Origin: JANNRA01 sp031401035
GTDB taxonomy: Bacteria; Desulfobacterota; Binatia; HRBIN30; CADEER01
Direction of reading: 5' to 3'
Length of the DNA: 8,347 bases
Assembly: GCA_031401035.1 (NCBI GenBank)
Contig: JANNRA010000091.1
Location: 1 to 8,347, forward strand
Position 1 is the stretch's first letter, and every line of letters begins with the position of its first letter. This document shows positions 1-6,154 of the stretch, piece after piece. The notes under the pieces are model-generated. The model had not been told where the DNA came from and did no database searches. It worked only from the letters and a program-made list of their open reading frames with translations. A program made the translations under genes and the position numbers.

Positions 1-89
1 GTTCGCCAAGATGACCAATCAAGTGCGTTCTGTCTAAAAATGGCCGGTCTGCTGAGCAATATTCATTTCTGTTGGTTGTAATTAATTTA
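1..89. other. AT-richer non-coding edge, possible mobile-element end
   Basis: This stretch is visibly lower in GC than the rest of the window, and I see no convincing gene in it. It carries two similar spaced words: TGACCAAT near 12-19, and an A-run followed by TGGCCGGT near 36-48. From memory, some IS21-like insertion sequence ends have this style of repeated motifs. No transposase or defined terminal repeat is visible, so the mobile-element reading is only a guess. A chromosomal intergenic spacer is equally possible. Confidence 0.2.
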
Positions 90-158
90 CGCCGCCCCGT
101 CGGCGCCGGTTGCATAGAGGCATCGTGCCCCGGTCCAACAGGCGCCGACGGGGCGGCG
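90..158 (-). terminator. Large stem-loop, probable terminator of the MFS-phosphatase-fusion operon
   Basis: Bases 90-107 and 141-158 form a perfect 18-bp inverted repeat (CGCCGCCCCGTCGGCGCC and its reverse complement). After a one-base mismatch, four more pairs form (GTTG 109-112 with CAAC 136-139), leaving a loop of about 23 nt. The structure starts 12 nt past the stop codon of the minus-strand fusion gene. On that strand it is followed by an AT-rich stretch (GTAAATTAATTAC) rather than a clean U-run. Position and stability fit a rho-independent or rho-assisted terminator. The long loop and weak U-tract are atypical, so a boundary palindrome is an alternative. Confidence 0.5.
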
Positions 159-170
159 CCCTCCAGGAGG

Positions 171-2156
171 TCACGGCGCAAGCCAGGCGGCGATCTCGGC
201 TTCCGACATGCCCAGCGCGCGGGCCGCATGCACGGCGGCGGCGACGGCGCGCTGGCCGCTGGCACCGACGACGTCGCGGCGCACGGGCGGAAAGTCGGGC
301 TCCGTCAGCTCGGCGGCGGAGAAGGTGGCGGCGCCGGCGATCTCCGCCGCCAGAGCGGCGAGCAGTGAGTCGTCGGCGCACAGCCGCACCGCGGCGCCGC
401 GACCGGCCGCCTCGCGGCAGAGCAGGGCGATCTCCTCGCGCATGGTGGCGATGCCATCGAAATCGTCGCGGTAGCTGGCGGTCACCGGCGTCACCAGCAC
501 CACATCGGGGCGTGCGATCTCGAGGTGGGCCTGCATGTCGCCGGCGCGGCGCACGCCGAGCTCGAGGACCAGGACGTCGAGCGCCTCGCGCGGTCCATAG
601 GCCGCCCAGGCGGCGCGCCCGAAGGCGGCGGCGACGGCGAGCGGATCGCGCGTGTCGATCTCCAGCCCGAGCACCGCCAACGGCAGGCCGATGGCGGTGT
701 TGTACGACAGCGGGTTGGCGCGGACGCGGAAGCGGCGCGCCAGCAGCTCGGTGCAGGCGCGCTTGAGCACCGTCTGCCCCTGGCTGCCGGTGATGGCGAC
801 GACGCGCGGCCGCGTGCGGGCGAGGCGGACGCGCGCCAGGTGGCGCAGCAGGGCGACGCCGCGAGCGCGCAGCGGGTGCGGCGCGCGCACCGCGCCGGCG
901 ACCGGCAGGCTGGCCGGCACGGCGACGACCCCGCGCGAGGGGCGGCCGCCGAACCAGGCGTCGAGGCGGTCGAAGGCGAGGTCGACGTCGGCCGCCGGGC
1001 GCGCATAGCACAGACGCAGGTGCGCCTCGCCGCTCGGACCGAAGGCGACGCCGGGCACCAGCGCGACGCGCGCCTCGGCCAGCAGGGCGGCGGCGAGGCG
1101 GGTCGAGTCGCGTGCCAGCGGCACCGTGTCCTTGACGCGCGGAAAGGCGAAGTACGAGGCGTTCGGCTTCTGATAGTCGAAGACGTGCGACAGCGCGTCG
1201 AGGCGCTCGACGACGTGGTCGCGGCGGCGGCGGAACTCGGCCGCGAACTCGGCGATGAACGGCGCGCCCTGTTCGAGCGCCGCCAGGGCGGCGTACTGCG
1301 AGATCACCGGCGCGCAGGTGACCAATGCATCGTGCACCGTCAGGACGTCGGCGACGCGCTCGGCCGGGCCGTGCAGGAAGCCGACCCGCCAGCCGGTCAT
1401 GCCGTAGGCCTTGGAGAACGAGCAGACGCGGATGACGCGCTCGCGCGCCGCCGGATCCATGGCGGCGCTGAAGATCGGCTCGTCGCCGTAGACGAAATCC
1501 TTGTAGACCTCGTCGGTGATGACCAGCAGGTCGTGCTCCGCCGCGACGCGCAGCATGCGCTCGGTCTGGGCGCGCGAGAAGACCGTGCCGGTCGGGTTGT
1601 TGGGGTTGCACAGCAACAGTGCCCGCGTCTTGCGCCCGACGGCGGCGGCGATGGCGTCGGGATCGAGGTCGAAGTGCGCGTCCTCGTTCAGCGGCACCCA
1701 GCGCGGCACGCCGCCGGCGAGACGGATCGCCGGCAGGTACGAGGCATACGTGGGCGAGACCACCAGCACCTCGTCGCCCTCGTCGATGGTCGCCAGCAGC
1801 GTCGCGGCGATGGCTTCGATCGAGCCGACGGTGACCAGGATCTCGCGATCCGGATCGTAGCGCATGCCGTCCTGCGCCAGCGCCTCGGCGATCGCCTCGC
1901 GCAACACCGGCAGGCCGGGGCTGACCGAGTAGCGCGCGCAGGCGCCCTCCTCCATCCGCTGAATGGCGAAGCGCTTGATCGGCTCGGGCGTGTCGAAGCT
2001 CGGGATGCCCTGCGCCAGCGAGACGACGCCGGGAATGCGGCTGGCCTGCAGCTCGACGTCCTTGATCGGCGACAGCGACAGCCCGCGCAGCCGCTCGGCC
2101 GAGCGCCCGAGGCGCCGGTCGCGCGCCGGTCGCGCGCCACCGAAGAGCCGGCTCAT
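171..2156 (-). CDS. Fusion of PLP aminotransferase (class I/II) and degenerate MurF-like Mur ligase central domain
   Basis: The protein has 661 residues. Residues about 25-400 are a fold-type I aminotransferase. Visible motifs are the PLP-contacting NNPTG (186-190), TDEVY with Asp215 and Tyr218, the Schiff-base lysine Lys249 in SFSKAYGMTGWRVGF, and the substrate-carboxylate arginine Arg381. All key residues are present, so amino-group transfer to a 2-oxoacid is likely; the substrate is unknown. After a linker rich in Arg, Ala and Pro, residues about 450-660 resemble the ATP-binding central domain of MurF: AITGSQGQT (455-462), SYNTAIGLPL (484-493), LELG (531-534) and ARPDVVLVT (548-556). The P-loop lysine is Gln461, and the usual Mg-ligand histidine position is Tyr562. 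The N-terminal UDP-sugar domain and the C-terminal ligase domain of Mur enzymes are both missing. The ATG overlaps the phosphatase stop as ATGA, with GAGG upstream. The Mur half may be a non-catalytic binding or assembly domain. I am sure of the first domain, fairly sure of the second, and unsure of the function. Confidence 0.88.
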   Translation of the reverse strand: MSRLFGGARPARDRRLGRSAERLRGLSLSPIKDVELQASRIPGVVSLAQGIPSFDTPEPIKRFAIQRMEEGACARYSVSPGLPVLREAIAEALAQDGMRYDPDREILVTVGSIEAIAATLLATIDEGDEVLVVSPTYASYLPAIRLAGGVPRWVPLNEDAHFDLDPDAIAAAVGRKTRALLLCNPNNPTGTVFSRAQTERMLRVAAEHDLLVITDEVYKDFVYGDEPIFSAAMDPAARERVIRVCSFSKAYGMTGWRVGFLHGPAERVADVLTVHDALVTCAPVISQYAALAALEQGAPFIAEFAAEFRRRRDHVVERLDALSHVFDYQKPNASYFAFPRVKDTVPLARDSTRLAAALLAEARVALVPGVAFGPSGEAHLRLCYARPAADVDLAFDRLDAWFGGRPSRGVVAVPASLPVAGAVRAPHPLRARGVALLRHLARVRLARTRPRVVAITGSQGQTVLKRACTELLARRFRVRANPLSYNTAIGLPLAVLGLEIDTRDPLAVAAAFGRAAWAAYGPREALDVLVLELGVRRAGDMQAHLEIARPDVVLVTPVTASYRDDFDGIATMREEIALLCREAAGRGAAVRLCADDSLLAALAAEIAGAATFSAAELTEPDFPPVRRDVVGASGQRAVAAAVHAARALGMSEAEIAAWLAP

Positions 2157-2770
2157 GGCGCCGCCTCGAGACCGGCGAGATGGGCGATGGCATTGCGGTG
2201 CACGGCCCGCCAGCCGGTGCCGTCGTGCGCCAGCTCGTGGATGGAGCCGAGCCCGATATCGAGATCCCGCCGCGCCGCCGCCGGCAGGTCGAGCAACTCG
2301 GCCAACGCGACGGCGATGACGCCGCGATGCACCACCAGCAACACCGTCGCATCCGCCGGCGTCCTCAGCAGCCGACGCAGCGCGGTCGCGACGCGGCGCT
2401 GGAATGCCTGGCGACACTCGCCGTCCGGGTAGACGAAGCGCTCGGGATCGACCTGCCACTGCGCGAAGTGGTGCGGGTCACGCGCCGCGATCTCCTCCCG
2501 CGTCAGGCCCTCCCAGCGGCCGAAGCAGACCTCGTCGAGCGCCGCCAGCGGGTGTGCCGGATGCGCGCCGCGCGTCACCAGCGCGGCGCCGAGGCGGGCC
2601 CGCCGCAGGCGACTGGTGTACACCGCGGCGAAGCGCTCGCCGGCCAGCGCCGCGCCGGCGCGGCGCATCTGTTCCTCGCCGAGGCGGCTGAGCGGCACGT
2701 CGGTGGACCCATAGTAGCGGATGCTCGACTGGCCGGCGGTCTCGCCGTGGCGCACGAGGAGGAGCCTCAT
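2153..2770 (-). CDS. Histidine phosphatase family protein (phosphoglycerate mutase / CobC-like)
   Basis: This is a 205-residue branch-1 histidine phosphatase, a normal length for the family. The N-terminus LLLVRHGET contains the RHG motif with the phospho-accepting His8. Arg57 lies in the SRLRRA segment, Glu80 in LDEVCFGRWEGLT is the usual acid/base, and VVHRG supplies the second catalytic His148. Members remove phosphate from small molecules such as sugar phosphates, alpha-ribazole phosphate and nucleotides; the sequence does not reveal which. FGRWEGLT recalls CobC/GpmB-type enzymes, but no cobalamin genes are nearby. The start overlaps the MFS stop as ATGA, and its own stop overlaps the start of the fusion gene in the same way. 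No clear Shine-Dalgarno sequence precedes it, so translation is probably coupled. It should be cytoplasmic, with no signal peptide. Confidence 0.9.
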   Translation of the reverse strand: MRLLLVRHGETAGQSSIRYYGSTDVPLSRLGEEQMRRAGAALAGERFAAVYTSRLRRARLGAALVTRGAHPAHPLAALDEVCFGRWEGLTREEIAARDPHHFAQWQVDPERFVYPDGECRQAFQRRVATALRRLLRTPADATVLLVVHRGVIAVALAELLDLPAAARRDLDIGLGSIHELAHDGTGWRAVHRNAIAHLAGLEAAP

Positions 2771-4020
2771 GGCCGCACCGGCCGGATCCCGGGCGACAGG
2801 AGCTCGCCACGCACCGCGCCCGGGGTGGCCAGCGGGCTGGCGGCGGCGCCGCGCGCCGGCGTGTTGGTGGTGCCGTCCGGCAGGGCCAGCAGGACGGCGG
2901 CGCAGACGATGACGAGGGCGACCACGCCGGCCAGGCAGAGGAGGACGAACGACAGCCCACCGACGCCGTCGGCCCAGCGCACCAGCCACACCGCCAGCGA
3001 GCCGACGCCGAAGACGCCGGTCGCCTTGACGCCGAAGATGGTCGCCCGCCAGCGCGCCGGCGTGTAGTGCGCCAGCAGGGTGTTCTCGATCGGCTGCATG
3101 CCGAGGCTGAAGAAGACGAAGATGGCCGCGGCGGCGACCAGCGGCACGCCGCCGAGCAGGGTCATGGCGAGCAGGCCGGGCAGGCTGCAGGCGTGGAAGG
3201 TCAGATAGAGGCGGCGCAGGTCGCGGCGATCGGCGAGCAGTCCGCCGGTGTATTGGCCGACGGCGCCGAGCAGGTAGGCGGCCGAGGTCGCGGCGCCGTA
3301 CCACACCGCGCTGACGTGCGCCGCGAAGTAGCCCGGCTGCACCAGCGTGTTGCCGCGATAGCTGACCCCGGCGAGGGTGGCGGCGACGAGCAGGACGATC
3401 AACGGGCGCCAGACAAACGGCTGCGCCGGCGCGACCTCGGCGGCGACCGCGTGCAACGGCTCCTGCACATGGAGAAAAGCGCAGGCGACGGCGACGGCGC
3501 ACATCGCGTAGCCGACGATGCGGTACGTTTCCTGCCAGCCGACCGCCTCGCTGAGCGCCGCGGTGACGACCGGCGTCAGCGCGATACCGGCGCTGCCGAA
3601 CAGCCCGTTGACGCCGAGGGCGCGGCCGCGCGCGTCGATGGTGCGCGAGATCAGGCCGATGCCGACCGGGTGGTAGATGCTGGCGAAGCCGCCCATCACC
3701 GCCAGGCAGACGGTCAGGGCGCGCGGCGAGGTGACCTCGCTCGCCGCCAGCGCCGCGACGCCGAGGCCGAACAGCGAGACGAGCAGCAGCAGGCGCGAGC
3801 CGATGCGGTCGGCGAGCATGCCGAACGGCAGCCCGCCGAGGCCGAAGAAGAGGTAGCCGGCGAAGCTCCAGGTCAGCACCTCGTCGAGCGGCAGGTCGCT
3901 CTGTCGCGCCAGCGCCACCGCCAGCGTCGGGAACATGAGCTCGAAGAAGTGGGTGGTGAAGTGCCCGACGCCGGTGAGCAGCAGGACGTTGCGCTCGTTG
4001 CGCGCCGGCGTCAGCACCAT
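2767..4020 (-). CDS. MFS transporter
   Basis: This 417-residue protein has about twelve hydrophobic segments, typical of the major facilitator superfamily. The motif-A-like loop GMLADRIGSR (67-76) follows the second membrane helix. Its counterpart GGLLADRRDLRR (259-270) lies in the second half. GGFASIYHPVGIGLISR (110-126) resembles the conserved fourth-helix region of fosmidomycin-resistance and related drug or metabolite exporters. The C-terminus (about 381-417) is a polar Pro/Ala/Arg tail expected in the cytoplasm. It is the first gene of a three-gene unit with a histidine phosphatase and an aminotransferase/Mur fusion, so it may export or import the small molecule these enzymes handle. The substrate is unknown. 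The ATG at 4020 has no obvious Shine-Dalgarno sequence; a short or absent leader is possible. Confidence 0.9.
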   Translation of the reverse strand: MVLTPARNERNVLLLTGVGHFTTHFFELMFPTLAVALARQSDLPLDEVLTWSFAGYLFFGLGGLPFGMLADRIGSRLLLLVSLFGLGVAALAASEVTSPRALTVCLAVMGGFASIYHPVGIGLISRTIDARGRALGVNGLFGSAGIALTPVVTAALSEAVGWQETYRIVGYAMCAVAVACAFLHVQEPLHAVAAEVAPAQPFVWRPLIVLLVAATLAGVSYRGNTLVQPGYFAAHVSAVWYGAATSAAYLLGAVGQYTGGLLADRRDLRRLYLTFHACSLPGLLAMTLLGGVPLVAAAAIFVFFSLGMQPIENTLLAHYTPARWRATIFGVKATGVFGVGSLAVWLVRWADGVGGLSFVLLCLAGVVALVIVCAAVLLALPDGTTNTPARGAAASPLATPGAVRGELLSPGIRPVRP

Positions 4021-4030
4021 GGACGCGCGG

Positions 4031-4059
4031 AAGCTACCCGAGCCCCGAGAGGGTCACAA
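4031..4059 (-). promoter_or_regulatory. Weak candidate sigma70-type promoter for the MFS operon
   Basis: On the minus strand TTGTGA (4059-4054) is followed after 17 nt by TAGCTT (4036-4031). These match the -35 and -10 consensus at four and three of six positions. The predicted start of transcription would lie only a few bases before the MFS ATG at 4020, which fits the lack of a ribosome-binding site but also makes the call fragile. The rest of the 4021-4116 gap shows only weak G/C dyads and no clear terminator for the upstream pentapeptide gene. Confidence 0.2.
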
Positions 4060-4116
4060 GCGGGGATGTGTACGGTGGCCGCTTCGCCCCAGCGGAGGGC
4101 GCGGCTCCCGCCGCAC

Positions 4117-5160
4117 TCAGCGCCGTGCCTGGCGGACCAGGGTCGGGCGGACCGGCGGCGCCGCCGGCTTGGGCTCTTCTGCCGCCGTGCGGTTGATGCG
4201 TTCGCGCTCGTCGCGGTGCACGCCGATGGTGCTCACAACGCGCGCCGCATGCAGCGACGCACCCTCGAGGTTGGCCTTGTACATGTAGGCGCCGTCGAGC
4301 TGCGCCCCGCCCAGGTCGGCGCCCTGCAGGTGGGCGCCGCCGAGATAGGCACCAGCCAGGTGCGCGCCGCCGAGGTCGGCGCCTTCGAGGTGCGCCTCGA
4401 CCATGTAGGCGCCGTTCAGGTGCGCCTCGCGCAGATCGGCGCCGCGCAGGTCGGCCTCGACCAGATCGGCGTTGTCGAGACGCGCGCCGCGCAGATCGGC
4501 CCCGGCCAGCCGCGCCGCCTGCAGGGTCGCGGTCTCGAGATGCGCCTCGAAGAGGTTGGCGTGTTCGAGATGTACGCCGTTCAGATCGGCGCCGCGCAGG
4601 TCGGTGCGGCGCAGATCGAGCCGCACCGGCGCCACGTCGGCGTTCGGCGCCGGCCGGCGCCCGAGCACCGTCAGCACTGCCTGGATATCGGTCGCCAAGC
4701 GCGACGGCGGCGGCGTGTCGGGCTGCCAGGCGGCGTGCTCGCGCACGTAGGCACAGAGCACCTCGATGGCCGGCTGCCGTTGCGCGGTCGACTCGGCGGC
4801 GACCTGTTCGAGGGCGTAGATGGCGCCCAGCCGAACCTCGAGTCGCTCGTCGGCGAGGTGGCCGACGGCGCGCACGAAGCGCTCGCGACGCTGCGTCTCC
4901 TCGGCCAGCCGCACGGCGTCGACGGCAGCGCGCTCGCTCGTCGCGACGCGCCGCCACAGCAACGCCAGGACGATCAGGATGGCGCCGATGCCGAGCAACA
5001 TCGCGATCGTGTGACGCAGCTGATTCTGCAGTTCGAGCAGCTCCTTCGGCGCCAGGAAGGCGGCCCACGCCGCCGTCTGCCACTGCGGCAGCTGCCACAG
5101 CGCCAACACCACCAGGGCGGCGGCAACGGCGGCGGCGGCGATTTGAAACAGTCGGGACAT
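4117..5160 (-). CDS. Membrane-anchored pentapeptide-repeat protein
   Basis: This 347-residue protein has two hydrophobic segments near the N-terminus (about 7-23 and 51-69). A basic, charged, probably helical stretch follows (70-110). Then comes a block LGAIYALEQVAAES...AIEVLCAYVRE (111-141) and DIQAVLTVLGRR (158-169), which commonly precedes repeats in this family. Residues about 181-308 are roughly 25 pentapeptides of A(D/N)Lxx type, predicted to fold as a right-handed quadrilateral beta-helix. The C-terminus is Pro/Ala/Arg-rich and polar. The repeat domain is probably cytoplasmic, but orientation is not certain. Such proteins act as scaffolds or partner-binding modules; no catalytic motif is seen. 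I chose the ATG at 5160, preceded by GAAGAA, over a GTG at 5175, which falls inside a tandem repeat and lacks a ribosome-binding site. It lies 60 nt downstream of the TPR gene and may be cotranscribed. Confidence 0.88.
   Translation of the reverse strand: MSRLFQIAAAAVAAALVVLALWQLPQWQTAAWAAFLAPKELLELQNQLRHTIAMLLGIGAILIVLALLWRRVATSERAAVDAVRLAEETQRRERFVRAVGHLADERLEVRLGAIYALEQVAAESTAQRQPAIEVLCAYVREHAAWQPDTPPPSRLATDIQAVLTVLGRRPAPNADVAPVRLDLRRTDLRGADLNGVHLEHANLFEAHLETATLQAARLAGADLRGARLDNADLVEADLRGADLREAHLNGAYMVEAHLEGADLGGAHLAGAYLGGAHLQGADLGGAQLDGAYMYKANLEGASLHAARVVSTIGVHRDERERINRTAAEEPKPAAPPVRPTLVRQARR
4231..4590 (-). repeat. Internal 30-bp periodic repeat encoding twelve decapeptides of the pentapeptide solenoid
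   Basis: Residues 191-310 of the pentapeptide protein divide cleanly into twelve 10-residue blocks of the form A(D/Y/N)LxxA(H/R)Lxx. At DNA level this gives a 15/30-bp periodicity, with words such as AGGTCGGCGCC and AGATCGGCGCC recurring on the plus strand. Copies 6-11 (residues 241-300) are the most regular. This suggests growth by duplication of 30- or 60-bp units. Confidence 0.75.
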
Positions 5161-5171
5161 GGGCTTCTTCA

Positions 5172-5213
5172 ACACGGAGACACGGAGGAACGGAGTTCTG
5201 AAGGAGTTCTGAA
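5172..5213. repeat. Compound tandem repeat: three 8-mers then two 11-mers
   Basis: Reading plus strand, ACACGGAG occurs at 5172-5179 and 5180-5187, with a variant GAACGGAG at 5188-5195. Overlapping its end, GGAGTTCTGAA occurs twice in perfect tandem (5192-5202 and 5203-5213), with a trailing CTGAA at 5214-5218. The block fills the 60-nt gap between the TPR gene stop and the pentapeptide gene start. Similar CACGGAGACACGGAG strings are familiar to me from intergenic regions of environmental bacterial genomes, but I cannot verify that here. It could be a dispersed repeat or a leader element for the downstream gene. Confidence 0.7.
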
Positions 5214-5220
5214 CTGAAGA

Positions 5221-5904
5221 CTATCGACGCGCCGCCGCGCGCGGTTGCTGCCGGATGGACCTGGCGCGCGCCTCCCAGGTGGCGGCTTCGGTGTCAGAAC
5301 TCGTCTTGCGCAGAAAGGCGGCGTAGTTGCTCAGGCTGCCGGCGAGATCGGGGTGCCGCGGACCGAGCAGCCGTTCCTTGATCGCCACCGAGCGCTTGAA
5401 CAGCGGACCGGCCTCGCCATCGCGCCCCTGCGCCAGGTAGACGGTGAGCAGGTTCGACAGCGCCGCCGCCGTGGCCGGGTGCTCGCCGCCGTGCGCGGAT
5501 TCGGCGATCGCCAGCGCCCGCCGGCACAACGGCTCGGCGCGCTCGTACTGACCCTGGGCGCGGTAGCCGAGGGCGAGGCTGTGCAACGGCTTGACCAGCG
5601 CCGCGTGCTCGACGCCGTGCAGGCGCTCGAGCAGCGCGATGGCGCGCACGAACAGCGGCTCTGCCTCCCCCCAGCGGGCCTGGGCGCGGTAGAGGTCGGC
5701 GAGGTCGACCAGAGCGCCGGCGAGACCGAGCGAGTCGGGCGCCTGCCGCTCGGCCCGCTGTACCGCACCGACGAGTAGCTTCTCGGCATCGCCGTGCCGG
5801 CCCTCGAGGAACGCCTGCAGCCCGGCGCGCGCCGGCGGCGGCGGTGGGGGAAGGGGCCTGTTGGTCAGGAATCGATGCCAGAAACCGCTGCGCGTGTCAT
5901 CCAT
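5221..5904 (-). CDS. Kinesin-light-chain-type tetratricopeptide repeat protein
   Basis: This 227-residue protein has four helical repeats with an exact 42-residue spacing. The equivalent positions are Tyr72, Tyr114, Tyr156 and Leu198, in LADLYRAQ, LALGYRAQ, LLTVYLAQ and YAAFLRK. The connecting motifs GVEHAAL, GGEHPAT and GPRHPDL are typical of the 42-residue TPR_10/TPR_12 (kinesin light chain) class. The N-terminus (1-30) is short and ends in a run of proline (18-24). No signal peptide or membrane segment is visible, so it is probably a soluble protein-binding scaffold. I chose the ATG at 5904, which has GGAG seven bases upstream, rather than a start at 5940. The membrane-anchored pentapeptide protein follows 60 nt downstream, so the two may act together. 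The partner is unknown. Confidence 0.85.
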   Translation of the reverse strand: MDDTRSGFWHRFLTNRPLPPPPPPARAGLQAFLEGRHGDAEKLLVGAVQRAERQAPDSLGLAGALVDLADLYRAQARWGEAEPLFVRAIALLERLHGVEHAALVKPLHSLALGYRAQGQYERAEPLCRRALAIAESAHGGEHPATAAALSNLLTVYLAQGRDGEAGPLFKRSVAIKERLLGPRHPDLAGSLSNYAAFLRKTSSDTEAATWEARARSIRQQPRAAARR

Positions 5905-5933
5905 TGCGATACTCCGCCTGTGCCACGCGCCGC

Positions 5934-5960
5934 GGCGCACCGTCTGGCCCTCGGTGCGCC
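5934..5960. repeat. Perfect 9-bp inverted repeat in the divergent intergenic region
   Basis: GGCGCACCG (5934-5942) and CGGTGCGCC (5952-5960) are perfect reverse complements separated by 9 nt. The dyad lies 30 nt upstream of the TPR start codon. It could be a regulator-binding operator or a hairpin in the TPR leader. The surrounding 250 nt (5905-6154) hold no gene I can support; the region includes an A-run at 6045-6051. Confidence 0.45.
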
Positions 5961-6100
5961 CCTTGCGTGCCAGAAGTGTTTGGAAGGTCCCGTAGATCTT
6001 GCTGTGTTACTTGTTGGCTAACGCCCGCGTGCGCCGGAAGTCAACAAAAAACCCGCTGCCGCCGCTGCGCGCATGCGACATGATCGGCGCCGCCCTGCGG

Positions 6101-6130
6101 CTTGCCCGGGATGGCAGACGCCCCTACAGT
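6101..6130 (+). promoter_or_regulatory. Candidate sigma70-type promoter for the CoA transferase operon
   Basis: TTGCCC (6101-6106) and TACAGT (6125-6130) each match four of six bases of the -35 and -10 consensus, with an 18-nt spacer. The predicted start near 6137 would give a short leader carrying the strong AGGAGG. Position is favourable; the sequence match is moderate. Confidence 0.35.
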
Positions 6131-6142
6131 GCGCCGCTCGCG

Positions 6143-6148
6143 AGGAGG
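6143..6148 (+). promoter_or_regulatory. Ribosome-binding site AGGAGG deciding the CoA transferase start
   Basis: A perfect AGGAGG sits directly before a run of three in-frame ATG codons (6149, 6155, 6161, encoding MPMPMP). Only the ATG at 6155 has a normal spacing (6 nt). The first has zero and the third has 12, so 6155 is preferred. Confidence 0.75.
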
Positions 6149-6154
6149 ATGCCG

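Noticed and set aside
71..158. Integron attC-like recombination site
   Set aside because: A GTT-containing word lies near the long inverted repeat, but no matching RYYYAAC and GTTRRRY core pair flanks the hairpin.
525..2432. 635-residue open frame on the plus strand
   Set aside because: It lies antisense to the aminotransferase fusion and phosphatase, has no recognisable domain, and has the Arg/Ala/Gly/Asp bias expected from the complement of high-GC codons.
4231..4590. CRISPR-like periodic repeat
   Set aside because: The 15/30-bp period is coding, with no constant repeat and unique spacers; it matches the pentapeptide codons exactly.
5161..5175. GTG start at 5175 for the pentapeptide protein
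   Set aside because: The GTG is part of the ACACGGAG tandem repeat and has no ribosome-binding site; the ATG at 5160 has GAAGAA at a plausible distance.
3067..5217. 716-residue open frame on the plus strand with a regular VGAxQVGAAEIG-like pattern
   Set aside because: It spans the MFS gene, a gap and the pentapeptide gene in antisense. The apparent repeat is just the reverse reading of the pentapeptide repeats.
6041..6110. Rho-independent terminator on the minus strand (T-run in GGGTTTTTTGTTGA)
   Set aside because: No minus-strand gene lies upstream of it, since genes to the right are all on the plus strand, and the preceding stem is only a weak GCCGC/GCGGC pairing.
5999..6154. N-terminal extension of the CoA transferase from ATG 5999
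   Set aside because: The extra 52 residues show no family similarity. A perfect AGGAGG and correct spacing support the start at 6155.
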